A DNA stretch of 64,000 nt from the NCBI RefSeq assembly GCF_001636405.1, contig NZ_KV440950.1, positions 488,001-552,000 of the forward strand, given 5' to 3'. The notes below the pieces were generated by a model, which saw only the letters and a program-made list of their open reading frames with translations, was not told the origin of the DNA and ran no database searches. Position 1 is the first letter of the stretch; every line of letters starts with the position of its first letter. The position numbers and the translations under genes were made by a program. The stretch comes from Peribacillus frigoritolerans (GTDB lineage: Bacteria > Bacillota > Bacilli > Bacillales > DSM-1321). Positions 50,990-59,840 of this stretch are shown here, in pieces.

Positions 50990-52381
50990 GTGAAAAAAAA
51001 TATCATTGCCATGAATGCCTCCATCATGATCGGGTTGGGAAGCATTCTAGCGGCACCTTCGGTTTATGCTGAGTCTATATCGGATTTAGAGAAACAGAAA
51101 GAATCCATCCAGGAAAAACGTTCAGGTGTTGAATCGAATATTTCCGAGACGGAAAAGAAAATCGATAGCCTGCAGGATAAGCAAATGACAGCAGAAGACC
51201 AAATCGCTGCCATTGAAGCGAAAATCGAAGAGTCCGCAAAAAAAATCGATGCTAAAAATGCTGAAATTACACAAACGAAAAAAGAAATCGAGGCATTGAA
51301 AGAAGAGATTAAAGTATTAAAAGAGCGGATCGCGAAACGTAATGAAGTATTGAAGGAAAGGGCACTTTCTTTCCAGGAGACTGGCGGGGACGTGAACTAC
51401 CTTGAAGTATTATTCGGATCATCCAGTTTTGGGGATTTAGTTGACCGTGTCGGAGCTGTAGCGACAATCGCTGAAGCCGACCGCGATATTTTAAAGCAGC
51501 ATGAGCTGGATAAAAAAGATCTCGAAGAAAAGCAAAAAGCCGTTGAAACGAAGCTTGCCAGTTTAGAAGTGGCAAAAGCTGAACTATTGGAAATTCAAAA
51601 GCAACAAAAACAGCAGAAGCAAGAAAAGGATGCATTGGTTAAAAAATTAAAGCAACAAACTGAAAAGCATGAACATGAGAAGATGGGTCTAGAGGAAGAA
51701 AAAGCGAATCTCGCTGCTCAAGAAAGAGCCATCAAATCAGCCATCAGCTTGGAACATCAACGTCTTGCCGAATTGGAAGCAGCTCGTAAAAAAGCGGCAG
51801 CCGAAGCGAAAAAACGTGCAGAGCAAGAAGCTGCACAAGCGGCTGCACAAGCAGCATCACAAGCATCACAGGCAACCGAAACAAAAAAACAATCCACTTC
51901 TTCAGGATATAGTGCAAAAAGCAACAGTTCATCATCATCTTCACCCGCTTCGTCTAATGTAAGTCAAGCGCCAGCCGTATCATCGGGTACTTTCACTAGA
52001 CCTAGTGCAGGATATGTATCTTCAACAATGGGTGAACGCTGGAATAAACAGCATGCCGGCATCGATATAGCTGCTAGTGGAACGGTTCCGGTTGTAGCGG
52101 CAGCCGACGGGGTCGTAAGCCGTTCTTACTTCTCAAGTACATACGGTAACGTCGTCTTCGTTACCCACTCGATCAGCGGTCAGCAATGGACTACTGTGTA
52201 TGCACACTTAAGTTCTAGACAAGTAGGCGAAGGTGCTGTAGTTGCCAAAGGTCAACAAGTGGGCATCATGGGTAATACAGGACATTCATATGGTCAGCAT
52301 TTACACTTTGAGCTACATAAAGGCTCATGGAATTATAGCAAGTCAAATGCTGTTAATCCATTAAACTATATACCTAATTAA
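50990..52381 (+). CDS. Coiled-coil M23 peptidoglycan hydrolase, EnvC/PcsB-like
   Basis: A 463-residue secreted protein: signal peptide (A-P-S-V-Y-A), long coiled coils (about 30-270), an Ala- then Ser-rich linker (about 270-325), and a C-terminal M23 domain. The Zn ligands fit (K-Q-H-A-G-I-D-I and H-L-H-F-E), with an assisting His in Y-A-H-L. Coiled coils plus a peptidase directly after ftsEX is the layout of EnvC and PcsB, which are switched on by FtsEX. B. subtilis FtsEX instead activates the unlinked CwlO. Start is GTG with AAAGGGG upstream. Confidence 0.88.
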   Translation: MKKNIIAMNASIMIGLGSILAAPSVYAESISDLEKQKESIQEKRSGVESNISETEKKIDSLQDKQMTAEDQIAAIEAKIEESAKKIDAKNAEITQTKKEIEALKEEIKVLKERIAKRNEVLKERALSFQETGGDVNYLEVLFGSSSFGDLVDRVGAVATIAEADRDILKQHELDKKDLEEKQKAVETKLASLEVAKAELLEIQKQQKQQKQEKDALVKKLKQQTEKHEHEKMGLEEEKANLAAQERAIKSAISLEHQRLAELEAARKKAAAEAKKRAEQEAAQAAAQAASQASQATETKKQSTSSGYSAKSNSSSSSSPASSNVSQAPAVSSGTFTRPSAGYVSSTMGERWNKQHAGIDIAASGTVPVVAAADGVVSRSYFSSTYGNVVFVTHSISGQQWTTVYAHLSSRQVGEGAVVAKGQQVGIMGNTGHSYGQHLHFELHKGSWNYSKSNAVNPLNYIPN

Positions 52382-52400
52382 TACCCAATATATCAAATGA

Positions 52401-52437
52401 AAAACAGACCAGGATAAATTCCTTGTCTGTTTTTTTA
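52401..52437 (+). terminator. Terminator after the M23 gene
   Basis: AACAGACCAGG and CCTTGTCTGTT (one mismatch) form a stem, followed by six T residues. Confidence 0.85.
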
Positions 52438-52522
52438 TGTGGTGTCATCATTTTCTATAAGCATATTCTTTTCATTCCCCTCATATAGTGAAATACATAT
52501 CAGGTCAGAAATGGGGATAAAT

Positions 52523-53947
52523 ATGGTCAAAAAATGGGTACTTCCTCTAGCAATCATCATGTCACTAGCCATTGGAGCAGTGGGGGGCATATATTGGACA
52601 AGCCTTCCGGCCAAGAATGAAGCAAAGGATGAAAGCCAAGAAATATCAAAGGATAAGGAATGGGCAAAAGTGGAACAAGCTTACGGCTTAATCGTAAGTC
52701 AGTATGTAGAGCAGGTGGACGGCTCCAACCTGGTGGAGGGTGCCATCCAAGGCATGCTGTCAGCACTGAAAGATCCTTATTCCGTATATATGGACAAGGA
52801 GACCGCTAAGCAATTCAATGAAACCCTGGACTCCTCTTTTGAAGGGATCGGGACTGAAATCGGAATGGAAGATGGTAAGGTCATAATTGTTTCTCCTTAC
52901 AAAGACTCACCTGCAGAAAAAGCTGGATTAAAGCCGAAAGATCAAATCCTCAAGGTGAATGGTGAAAGTGTAGAAGGGCTGGATCTGTATGAAACACGCC
53001 TGAAAATCCGCGGCGAAAAAGGGTCACCCGTCAAAATGGAAATAAAGCGGGCAGGGATTGATAATCCACTTGAATTCAATATGGTGCGCGCCGAAATTCC
53101 ATTGGATACCGTATTTTCATCAATTAAGGAAGTCGGCGGAGAACAAATCGGTTATATCGAGTTGACCACATTCTCGGAAAATACTGCAAGTGATTTCAAA
53201 AAGCAGATTAAGAAGCTGGAAAAGACGGGAATCAAGGGCTTGGTCATAGATGTACGCGGCAATCCAGGCGGCCTTCTTTCCAGTGTGGAAACGATTCTTG
53301 GCGAGTTCATCACAAAAGACAAGCCCTATTTGCAAATTGCAGAAAGAACGGGGGAAACACAATCGTTTTTCACAAGCCTTAAGAAAGCGAAAAGTTATCC
53401 CATTGCCGTCTTGACGGATAAAGGGAGCGCATCTGCCTCGGAAATCCTGGCTGGCGCCATGCAAGAGGCGGGAGGCTATCCATTGGTTGGCGAGAAGACT
53501 TTCGGTAAAGGCACAGTACAGCAAGCTGTACCAATGGGTGATGGCAGTAAGATTAAACTTACGTTATATAAGTGGCTGACTCCTTCAGGGAACTGGATCC
53601 ATAAAAAAGGGATCGAACCGACGATCAAAGTCAAGCAACCGGAGTATTTTGATGCCCATCAGCTGGCGATTGAGAAGGTGTTGGAGCGGGATATGAATGA
53701 TGAACAAATCCAGTATGCCCAAAGCATTCTGAAAGGACTCGGATTTGAACCGGGGCGTGAGGATGGATATTATGATTGGAGTACCGAAATCGCAGTAAAG
53801 GCATTCCAAAAACAATTCGGCCTGGAAGTGACCGGTAAGCTGGATGCTAAAACCGCAGCGCATCTGGAATCCGCCATTCTGGAAAAGATCCAGGATGAAG
53901 ATAATGATATCCAGTTACGCACAGCTTTGAATTATTTAGTGAAGTAA
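52523..53947 (+). CDS. ctpB: Carboxy-terminal processing protease (S41)
   Basis: A 474-residue protease anchored by an N-terminal helix. Then come an S41 N-domain with D-P-Y-S-V-Y-M, a PDZ domain (about 80-165; S-P-A-E-K-A-G-L), the serine protease core (G-N-P-G-G, catalytic Ser in S-A-S-E, Lys in F-G-K-G-T with Gln in Q-Q) and a C-terminal peptidoglycan-binding domain. In B. subtilis, CtpB cleaves SpoIVFA to help release sigma-K during sporulation. ATG 52523 follows GGGGAT; ATG 52511 is an equally possible start. Confidence 0.93.
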   Translation: MVKKWVLPLAIIMSLAIGAVGGIYWTSLPAKNEAKDESQEISKDKEWAKVEQAYGLIVSQYVEQVDGSNLVEGAIQGMLSALKDPYSVYMDKETAKQFNETLDSSFEGIGTEIGMEDGKVIIVSPYKDSPAEKAGLKPKDQILKVNGESVEGLDLYETRLKIRGEKGSPVKMEIKRAGIDNPLEFNMVRAEIPLDTVFSSIKEVGGEQIGYIELTTFSENTASDFKKQIKKLEKTGIKGLVIDVRGNPGGLLSSVETILGEFITKDKPYLQIAERTGETQSFFTSLKKAKSYPIAVLTDKGSASASEILAGAMQEAGGYPLVGEKTFGKGTVQQAVPMGDGSKIKLTLYKWLTPSGNWIHKKGIEPTIKVKQPEYFDAHQLAIEKVLERDMNDEQIQYAQSILKGLGFEPGREDGYYDWSTEIAVKAFQKQFGLEVTGKLDAKTAAHLESAILEKIQDEDNDIQLRTALNYLVK

Positions 53948-53952
53948 CTTGA

Positions 53953-53987
53953 TGGCATCGTTCCCCTTGGAGCGGTGCCTCTTTTGC
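53953..53987 (+). terminator. Terminator of ctpB
   Basis: GGCATCGTTCC pairs with GGAGCGGTGCC (G-T pairs and one mismatch) with a short loop, followed by TCTTTTG. Confidence 0.7.
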
Positions 53988-54139
53988 ATTTAATCATTCC
54001 TTGCCTGCTAACTTGAGATAAACCTAATTTTTCTGCATCTTAATAGGCATGGAGGCTACATTTTTGATAGAATAGGAGGTAACTGACCAGAACGAAGTTT
54101 GACAAAATTTTGATTACTTTTGAGGATGGTGGAAAGAAA

Positions 54140-55333
54140 TTGACAACGGATTGGCTGATTGCATGCTTAATGGGATTAGGAAAACTTTTCCTTCACCCTT
54201 TGCTTTATGTTTCGATTGCCTATTGCTTATTCATCGGCTATCTTCGCGTTAAACGGGAACGCCATGATTTTAATACGAAGATCTACAGTTTTTCCATGGA
54301 GCTGCGTTCCATGCTGCCTCAAGGATTGATAGGGGGATTGATCCTTTCCTTCCTCACGCTGGCCACCGGACTCGCCATTCCTTTGGCGGCAATGTCCATC
54401 ATGGCAGTGGTTACGGTTTTGGCGATGCTATCCATGAAAAAGAGGTTTGTTTCCCCCGTTTATACAATGGGGCTCACTTTCTTTATCCTGTTCTTTCTTT
54501 ATGATAGAGATATCGAGCTGACGTTATTTCAGGATGCCCTTAATCAGCTAGATCGGTCCGTATATCCGACACTTGTTATTTTAATGGGGTTATTACTGAT
54601 TGCTGAAGGGTTTTTGATCGTTGCTAATGGAAGTAAAAAGGTCTCTCCTCACTTGGAGGTATCCAAAAGGGGGCAGCCGATAGGTGTGTATGTTTCACAG
54701 CGGGTATGGCTAATTCCCATGTTCGTTATGATTCCTGGAGGAGAACTTCCAGCTCCTTTCGAATGGTATCCGGTTTTTACAATCGGGGACATGTCCCTGT
54801 CGCCGATCGTACTGCCCATTTTAATCGGCTTTAAGCAACAAGTTCATGGGACGCTCCCGGAACTGGCAATTAAGGCGCAAGGCAAAAAGGTAGGGGCATT
54901 GGGAATTGTGATTACGGTATTGGCTGCAGTTGGTTACTGGTACCCTCCATTGGCAATCATAACGGTTGTTTTGGCAATCCTTTGCCGTGAATTCCTGCAT
55001 CATTCCCAAAAGGCAATGGATCAAAAGCTTCCTTTTTATTTTTCGAAAAGTAAGCTGGGTGTCCAGATCTTAGGCGTTATCCCTCAATCTCCGGCAGATA
55101 AAATGGGGTTGCAAAAAGGCGAGGTCATTTCGAAAATAAATGGGGTCGTCGTCAGGGAAGAAGAAGAGCTATACAGGGCGCTACAAATAAACCGGGCACA
55201 TTGCAAGCTCGAGGTCATCGATAATAATGAACAGATTCGTTTTGTGCAAAGAGCTCTATTTGACGGGGAGCATTACGAACTGGGCCTCTTGTTCGTTGAC
55301 GATCAATTGAAGGAAAGCGGACAAGTGGGTTAA
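54140..55333 (+). CDS. minJ: Division-site topological determinant MinJ (PDZ membrane protein)
   Basis: A 397-residue polytopic protein with about seven or eight helices and a C-terminal PDZ domain (about 310-385; S-P-A-D-K-M-G-L-Q-K-G-E). MinJ links DivIVA to MinCD at poles and septa. Length and opening pattern (F-L-H-P-L near residue 17, I-G-Y-L-R-V-K-R-E-R) equal B. subtilis MinJ, and it follows ctpB as there. I take TTG 54140, with GGTGG 7 bases upstream, over the TTG 30 bases earlier. Confidence 0.88.
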   Translation: MTTDWLIACLMGLGKLFLHPLLYVSIAYCLFIGYLRVKRERHDFNTKIYSFSMELRSMLPQGLIGGLILSFLTLATGLAIPLAAMSIMAVVTVLAMLSMKKRFVSPVYTMGLTFFILFFLYDRDIELTLFQDALNQLDRSVYPTLVILMGLLLIAEGFLIVANGSKKVSPHLEVSKRGQPIGVYVSQRVWLIPMFVMIPGGELPAPFEWYPVFTIGDMSLSPIVLPILIGFKQQVHGTLPELAIKAQGKKVGALGIVITVLAAVGYWYPPLAIITVVLAILCREFLHHSQKAMDQKLPFYFSKSKLGVQILGVIPQSPADKMGLQKGEVISKINGVVVREEEELYRALQINRAHCKLEVIDNNEQIRFVQRALFDGEHYELGLLFVDDQLKESGQVG

Positions 55334-55344
55334 TGATATAAAAT

Positions 55345-55384
55345 AAAAGGCCTTTCTCGAATTATATCGAGAAAGGCCTTTTTC
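55345..55384. terminator. Bidirectional terminator between minJ and yfiY
   Basis: A 16-bp perfect stem (AAAAGGCCTTTCTCGA / TCGAGAAAGGCCTTTT) with a 6-base loop and T-rich tails in both directions serves both convergent genes. Confidence 0.92.
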
Positions 55385-55399
55385 AATGGAAACGTGTTA

Positions 55400-56389
55400 T
55401 TACTTTTCAAGCATGATTTTTTCTATATCTTCCAGCATTTTATTAGCTGCAATTACTCCGCCAGCTGTATTCCATGTTGCGTCGCTGACCTCATGGGCAT
55501 TTCCGTTTTTGACTGCATCAAGGTTTTTCCAAAGTGGATCATTCGTCCACTCTTTTGCTGTGCTTAGGGCTTGTTTGTCGCCTTCAGGAGCGTAGGTGAA
55601 GTAGAAGAGAATATCTCCATCCATTTTAGGGATGACTTCTTTTCCAACCTCAATGGCAAGGTTGCCTAATTTATTATCTGCAGTGAAAAGTTCCTTCTGT
55701 TGTTCTGCACGTTTAAATCCTAATTGATCGAAAATCACTCCAGAGAATGAATCTGTGTAATAAATACGAGTAGTTCCAGCCATGAAACGAACAATGGAAA
55801 CTTCTTGATTTACTTTATCACCCAATTTAGCTTTAAGATCTTCAGTATTTTTATCGAATTCCGCAATTACATCGTTACCTTTTTCTTCAAGGTTCAAGGC
55901 TTTTGCATAAAGTTTGAAGTTCTCTTTCCAATCTCCTCTTAGCGTTTCCGAGAAAACGGTAGGGGCGATTGCATTTAATTTATCATAAACAGCTTCTTGG
56001 CGTATCTTGCTTCCGATAATCAAGTCAGGCTTCAGTGATGCGATTTTCTCTAAGTTAACTTCATGTTCAACACCAACAACTTCGACCCCATCCATATCAT
56101 CTTTAATATGGTCATACCAAGGGTCACCAAGCCATGATTGAACGGCACCAACAGGTTTAATTCCTAAAGCGATCAATGCTTCAGTACCTTCATTTGTTAA
56201 AACGACGACTCTTTTAGGCGTTTCTTTCAACTCGGCAGTGCCCATGGCATGCTCAATTGTGTAGCTTTTCTCCTCTTTCTTGTCTTCAGCTTTATTTCCA
56301 TCGGCCTTTTCATCCGAGTTCCCGCAAGCTGCTAGAAGGAAGACTGCAAATATTGTAAAAAGCGTTAATAAAGACTTAAATCTAAACAT
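55400..56389 (-). CDS. yfiY: Ferric siderophore ABC transporter, substrate-binding lipoprotein
   Basis: A 329-residue lipoprotein: lipobox L-A-A-C, a Lys/Glu/Asp-rich linker, and a periplasmic-binding-protein fold of the FecB/FhuD class (R-V-V-V-L, then E-A-L-I-A-L-G, L-K-P-D-L-I-I-G). B. subtilis YfiY binds hydroxamate siderophores of the schizokinen/arthrobactin type and is likewise divergent from yfiZ-yfhA; I use the symbol on synteny and family grounds. A Fur-box-like site lies downstream of its predicted promoter. Confidence 0.82.
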   Translation of the reverse strand: MFRFKSLLTLFTIFAVFLLAACGNSDEKADGNKAEDKKEEKSYTIEHAMGTAELKETPKRVVVLTNEGTEALIALGIKPVGAVQSWLGDPWYDHIKDDMDGVEVVGVEHEVNLEKIASLKPDLIIGSKIRQEAVYDKLNAIAPTVFSETLRGDWKENFKLYAKALNLEEKGNDVIAEFDKNTEDLKAKLGDKVNQEVSIVRFMAGTTRIYYTDSFSGVIFDQLGFKRAEQQKELFTADNKLGNLAIEVGKEVIPKMDGDILFYFTYAPEGDKQALSTAKEWTNDPLWKNLDAVKNGNAHEVSDATWNTAGGVIAANKMLEDIEKIMLEK

Positions 56390-56415
56390 CTATGTATCCC
56401 TCCCAATTTGTCAGC

Positions 56416-56533
56416 AAATGATAATCATTCGCACTTAACAGCATCATCATAAAATGAATATACTTTTCTGTCAATATATAATTGAAAATGATTCTCAAAT
56501 TCGTTGACATAATCCTGTTAACCCCAGTACAAT
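56416..56533. promoter_or_regulatory. Divergent iron-uptake promoters with two Fur boxes
   Basis: Fur box 1 at 56419-56433 and Fur box 2 at 56483-56497 each match the 7-1-7 consensus TGATAATNATTATCA at 12-13 of 15 positions. The minus promoter has TTGACA (56469-56474 reversed), 17 bases, TATGAT. The plus promoter has TTGACA (56504-56509), 18 bases, TACAAT (56528-56533). Each box lies next to one promoter, so iron-dependent repression of both arms is expected. Confidence 0.8.
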
Positions 56534-56579
56534 TGAATTAAATACGGATATACAAACGTGATTGGAAAGGTAACTGGAT

Positions 56580-57584
56580 ATGTTATTAAAAAATTCATGG
56601 CAGAAATGGATGGGGCTGTTCATTACCATTCTTTTGCTGCTGTTTTTACTGTGCTCAAGCATTGTATACGGTTATACGGATACAACATGGAAAATGGCCA
56701 TCGATGCTTTTACCGATTTCAATGGGACGAACGAACACATTGTCATTCAATCAGTCAGACTTCCGCGTGCCCTGATCGCTTCGGCCATCGGTGCAAGTTT
56801 AGCCATCTCCGGGGTTTTGATGCAAACGCTAACTAAAAACCCCCTCGCCTCCCCGGATATATTCGGGGTCAACGCCGGGGCGGGATTGGCGGTGGTCACC
56901 GGTGTCACCGTTTTTGGGATAAGCAATCTTCAAGTATTCACATGGCTTTCATTCCTAGGGGCCGCCATAGCCGCGATAAGCATATTTATGATAGGAAGCA
57001 TGGGACGCGGCGGCTTGACACCGATGAAGCTGACATTGGCAGGTGCAGCCATGACGGCAATGGTAGCCTCACTTACACAAGGTCTTCTTGTTTCTAATGA
57101 GGCTCTTTTAGAGCAAGTCCTATTCTGGCTTGCCGGATCCGTTTCCGGTAGAAGCCTGGACAATTTAGTTGCCGTCCTGCCTTATCTTGCCGCAGGCTGG
57201 GCCCTTGCCTTGATCATGTCCGGTAAAATGAATGTGTTATCCATGGGTGAAGATGTTGCAAAGGGTCTTGGACTGAATATAGCATTCCTTAAACTGGTCC
57301 TGGGGCTGGCAATCATCCTGCTCTCTGGCGGATCAGTAGCGGTTGCGGGTCCGATTGGCTTTATAGGAATCGTCGTTCCGCATCTTACCCGTTCTATAGT
57401 TGGCATCGATCATCGCTGGTTGATTCCCTTCTCTGGACTTTTCGGGGCGGTGCTTTTGATTGCAGCCGATGTCATATCCAGGTATATCCTGATGCCTCGA
57501 GAAGTTCCGGTTGGAGTCATGACAGCCATAATCGGGACCCCATTCTTTATTTATATAGCTAGAAAGGGGTTCAGCGGTCGATGA
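56580..57584 (+). CDS. yfiZ: Ferric siderophore ABC transporter permease
   Basis: A 334-residue FecCD/BtuC-type permease with about ten helices; the conserved pieces R-L-P-R-A-L, N-P-L-A-S-P-D-I-F-G-V-N-A-G and G-P-I-G-F-I-G-I-V-V-P-H-L-T-R are present, the last being the ATPase-coupling loop region. It pairs with the permease that overlaps its end. No ATPase gene follows, so a shared ATPase encoded elsewhere (YusV serves this role in B. subtilis) is expected. Confidence 0.87.
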   Translation: MLLKNSWQKWMGLFITILLLLFLLCSSIVYGYTDTTWKMAIDAFTDFNGTNEHIVIQSVRLPRALIASAIGASLAISGVLMQTLTKNPLASPDIFGVNAGAGLAVVTGVTVFGISNLQVFTWLSFLGAAIAAISIFMIGSMGRGGLTPMKLTLAGAAMTAMVASLTQGLLVSNEALLEQVLFWLAGSVSGRSLDNLVAVLPYLAAGWALALIMSGKMNVLSMGEDVAKGLGLNIAFLKLVLGLAIILLSGGSVAVAGPIGFIGIVVPHLTRSIVGIDHRWLIPFSGLFGAVLLIAADVISRYILMPREVPVGVMTAIIGTPFFIYIARKGFSGR

Positions 57585-58636
57585 AGTCATATAAGAGCTT
57601 TCGTTTGTTTAATGAAAAAATATCATTCTTGATGGATAAAAAAGCCATGATCGTGATTTTCATATTATTTTTAGTCACTTCACTAGTATTTGTGATCAGT
57701 ACTGGAGTGGGTGAAATGAATATAAATCCGCTAAGCGTTCTCCAGGTCTTTATCGGAGGAGGGACGGAGAGCGACCGGCTTATTATCCACTCTTTCCGCC
57801 TGCCTAGAATAATTGTTGCCCTGTTGGTAGGGATGGGCCTTGCTGTAGCTGGGGGTATCCTTCAAGGGATGATTAGAAACCCACTTGCTTCGCCTGATAT
57901 CTTGGGAATTACGGGAGGAGCGACTGTGGCGGTCGTTGGATTCTTGGCCATTTTTAGCGATAAGAACCATTCATTAACGGTGAGCATCAATTGGCTGCCG
58001 GTCGCTGCATTCATTGGGGCGACAGTCGTGGCCTTACTCGTTTATTCATTAGCCTGGAAAAATGGGGTTCCCCCGATCAGGCTTGTGTTGATCGGGATTG
58101 GGGTGATGGCTTTAATGAAGGCGCTCACTACGATGATGATGATTCTTGGCCCAGTCTTTCAAGCGAGCCAGGCAAACCTTTGGATCACCGGGTCAGTGTC
58201 CACCTCCACTTGGAATAATATCGCTGTACTGGCACCATGGACGATTCTATTCCTGTTAATTGCCTTCCTGTATGCCAGGAATATTAATTTACAGGAGCTA
58301 GGCGATGACCTGGCAACGGGGCTTGGGGGGCATGTCCAAAAACAGCGGTTTACATTATTGATGATCAGTACGGCCTTGATTGGCGGTTCCACAGCTTTTG
58401 CTGGGGGAATAGGGTTTGTGGGATTAATGGCACCGCACATGGCCAGAAGGCTGGTTGGTTCTAGTTTTGGAGTGTTACTGCCGACTTCGGCTTTGCTTGG
58501 CGGCATCCTGGTTATGGTGGCGGATTTGATTGGACGGACTTTATTCTCACCTTTGGAAATACCGGCTGGTGTCTTCACAGCGAGCATCGGGGCACCATAC
58601 TTCATTTATTTACTATATAAAACGAGAAATTCGTAA
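57581..58636 (+). CDS. yfhA: Ferric siderophore ABC transporter permease
   Basis: A 351-residue second FecCD permease: R-L-P-R-I-I-V-A, N-P-L-A-S-P-D-I-L-G-I-T-G-G, and G-F-V-G-L-M-A-P-H-M-A-R. It overlaps yfiZ by 4 bases (ATGA), so the two are translationally coupled and form a heterodimeric channel with YfiY as receptor. Confidence 0.87.
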   Translation: MKSYKSFRLFNEKISFLMDKKAMIVIFILFLVTSLVFVISTGVGEMNINPLSVLQVFIGGGTESDRLIIHSFRLPRIIVALLVGMGLAVAGGILQGMIRNPLASPDILGITGGATVAVVGFLAIFSDKNHSLTVSINWLPVAAFIGATVVALLVYSLAWKNGVPPIRLVLIGIGVMALMKALTTMMMILGPVFQASQANLWITGSVSTSTWNNIAVLAPWTILFLLIAFLYARNINLQELGDDLATGLGGHVQKQRFTLLMISTALIGGSTAFAGGIGFVGLMAPHMARRLVGSSFGVLLPTSALLGGILVMVADLIGRTLFSPLEIPAGVFTASIGAPYFIYLLYKTRNS

Positions 58637-58649
58637 TTCCGGTAAATGC

Positions 58650-58689
58650 AAAAAGAAGCAGTCATCCTAGGGATGGCTGCTTCTTTATT
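58650..58689. terminator. Bidirectional terminator between yfhA and the YceI gene
   Basis: AAGAAGCAGTCATCC and GGATGGCTGCTTCTT form a 15-bp stem with a G-T pair and a 3-base loop. It is flanked by A- and T-rich tails, so it serves both convergent genes. Confidence 0.9.
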
Positions 58690-58692
58690 TCT

Positions 58693-59226
58693 TTAAGCTT
58701 CTTTAGCTGCTTCGATTTCGATGGTAAGCGTGATTTGATCGCCGATCAGTACGCCGCCTGTTTCTAATGCCGCGTTATAGGTTAGACCATAATCACTGCG
58801 TTTGACTTTCCCTTTTCCGCTGAAGCCTGCTTTTTCATTTCCCCATGGATCTTTCCCTTGGCCTTCGAAGGTGATGCTGAAAGTTTCTTCTTGTGTAACT
58901 CCATTAAGAGTCACATTTCCAGTTACATCGTATTCATCTTCATCCGTTTTCACGATTTTCGTTGATTTGAATGTTAATGTAGGGTTTTTTTCTACATCAA
59001 AGAAGTCAGCGGAACGTAAGTGATTGTCCCTGTCTGCATTGCGTGTGTCGATACTGGCCACATCAACGGTAAAATCAATCTCTGCAGTCGTTAGATCCGA
59101 TGGGTTTGCTAGAATGCTTGCCTCGAACTTATTAAAACTTCCTTTTACTTTGGCGATCATCATATGTTTTACGGAAAATTCAATAGTGCTGTGAGTCGGG
59201 TCGACTATCCATTTTGTATTTGTCAT
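58693..59226 (-). CDS. YceI family lipid-binding protein
   Basis: A 177-residue protein forming one YceI beta-barrel: W-x-V-D-P-x-H-S at the N-terminus, F-S-V-K-H-M, D-x-R-N-A-x-R-D-x-H-L-R-S-x-D-F-F. Relatives bind polyisoprenoids in a hydrophobic pocket. There is no signal peptide, so it is cytoplasmic, unlike periplasmic E. coli YceI. AGGAGGAA precedes the ATG. It stands alone. Confidence 0.93.
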   Translation of the reverse strand: MTNTKWIVDPTHSTIEFSVKHMMIAKVKGSFNKFEASILANPSDLTTAEIDFTVDVASIDTRNADRDNHLRSADFFDVEKNPTLTFKSTKIVKTDEDEYDVTGNVTLNGVTQEETFSITFEGQGKDPWGNEKAGFSGKGKVKRSDYGLTYNAALETGGVLIGDQITLTIEIEAAKEA

Positions 59227-59353
59227 ATTTATTCCTCCTGATTATTAATCTTGAATTTATATATCTTTAATTTGAGATATCTTAACTTAATGTAATTATA
59301 AGAGCTGAAAGCAATGGTGTCAACTGAAAGTTTTCCTTAATTTTGAAAACATG

Positions 59354-59389
59354 AAAAACCCTGTGCATTTATGGGGCACAGGTTTTTCA
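59354..59389. terminator. Hairpin flanking the GC-rich repeat, left copy
   Basis: CCCTGTGC and GCACAGG form a 7-8-bp stem around a loop, followed by TTTTT. It closely resembles the hairpin at 59779-59812, as if one terminator had been duplicated with the repeat. Confidence 0.65.
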
Positions 59390-59401
59390 GACTGTAGACA
59401 A

Positions 59402-59580
59402 ACTCGAATGATGATTTCAACTCCAGGCACTCGCTTTCCGCGGGCGGTCCGGAGGCCTCCTCGGCGCCTTGCGCCTGCGGGGTCTCCCCTCGACGCGCTT
59501 TTCCCGCAGGAGTCTCGCACCCTCCGTTACAATCGACTTTGTTTTGAAATTTCAGGTAAAAACCCTTTTGTCTACAAACT
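59402..59580. repeat. GC-rich intergenic repeat, copy 1 (long form)
   Basis: About 179 bp beginning ACTCGAATGATGATTTC and ending TGTCTACAAACTC. The centre is very GC-rich with short inverted repeats (GGAGGCCTCC, GGCGCCTTGCGCC), in sharp contrast to its surroundings. It shares nearly all its sequence with copy 2 but has an extra 29 bp in the centre (59467-59495). ORFs through it have no ribosome binding site. Confidence 0.9.
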
Positions 59581-59624
59581 CGATGAAAATCAAGTTTGTC
59601 TCAGTTTTTATGAAGGTTTATAAA

Positions 59625-59778
59625 ACTCGAAGAATGATGATTTCAACTCCAGGCACTCGCTTTCCGCGGGCGGTCCGGAAGCCTCCTCGGCGCGCTTTTC
59701 CCGCAGGCGTCTCGCACCCTCCGTTACAATCGACTTTGTTTTGAAATTTCAGGTAAAAACCCTTTTGTCTACAAACTC
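59625..59778. repeat. GC-rich intergenic repeat, copy 2 (29-bp deletion form)
   Basis: Same orientation as copy 1 and near identical outside the gap. After CCTCCTCGGCG it jumps straight to CGCTTTTCCCGCAGG, losing 29 bp found in copy 1. GCG lies at both deletion ends, so slippage is a simple explanation. Confidence 0.9.
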
Positions 59779-59814
59779 AAACCCTGTACATTTATGGGTC
59801 ACAGGGTTTTTAAT
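59779..59814. terminator. Hairpin flanking the GC-rich repeat, right copy; MMPL gene terminator
   Basis: AAACCCTGT and ACAGGGTTT form a 9-bp perfect stem with T-rich ends. It lies 27 bases after the minus-strand MMPL gene, whose terminator it may be. Confidence 0.75.
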
Positions 59815-59840
59815 GAAGAAGGGTAAAGCGGACATCTTTA

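Noticed and set aside
59351-59744. ORFs of about 90 codons through the GC-rich repeat
   Set aside because: Both copies sit in a repeat with hairpins, frames differ between copies, and no ribosome binding site is present.
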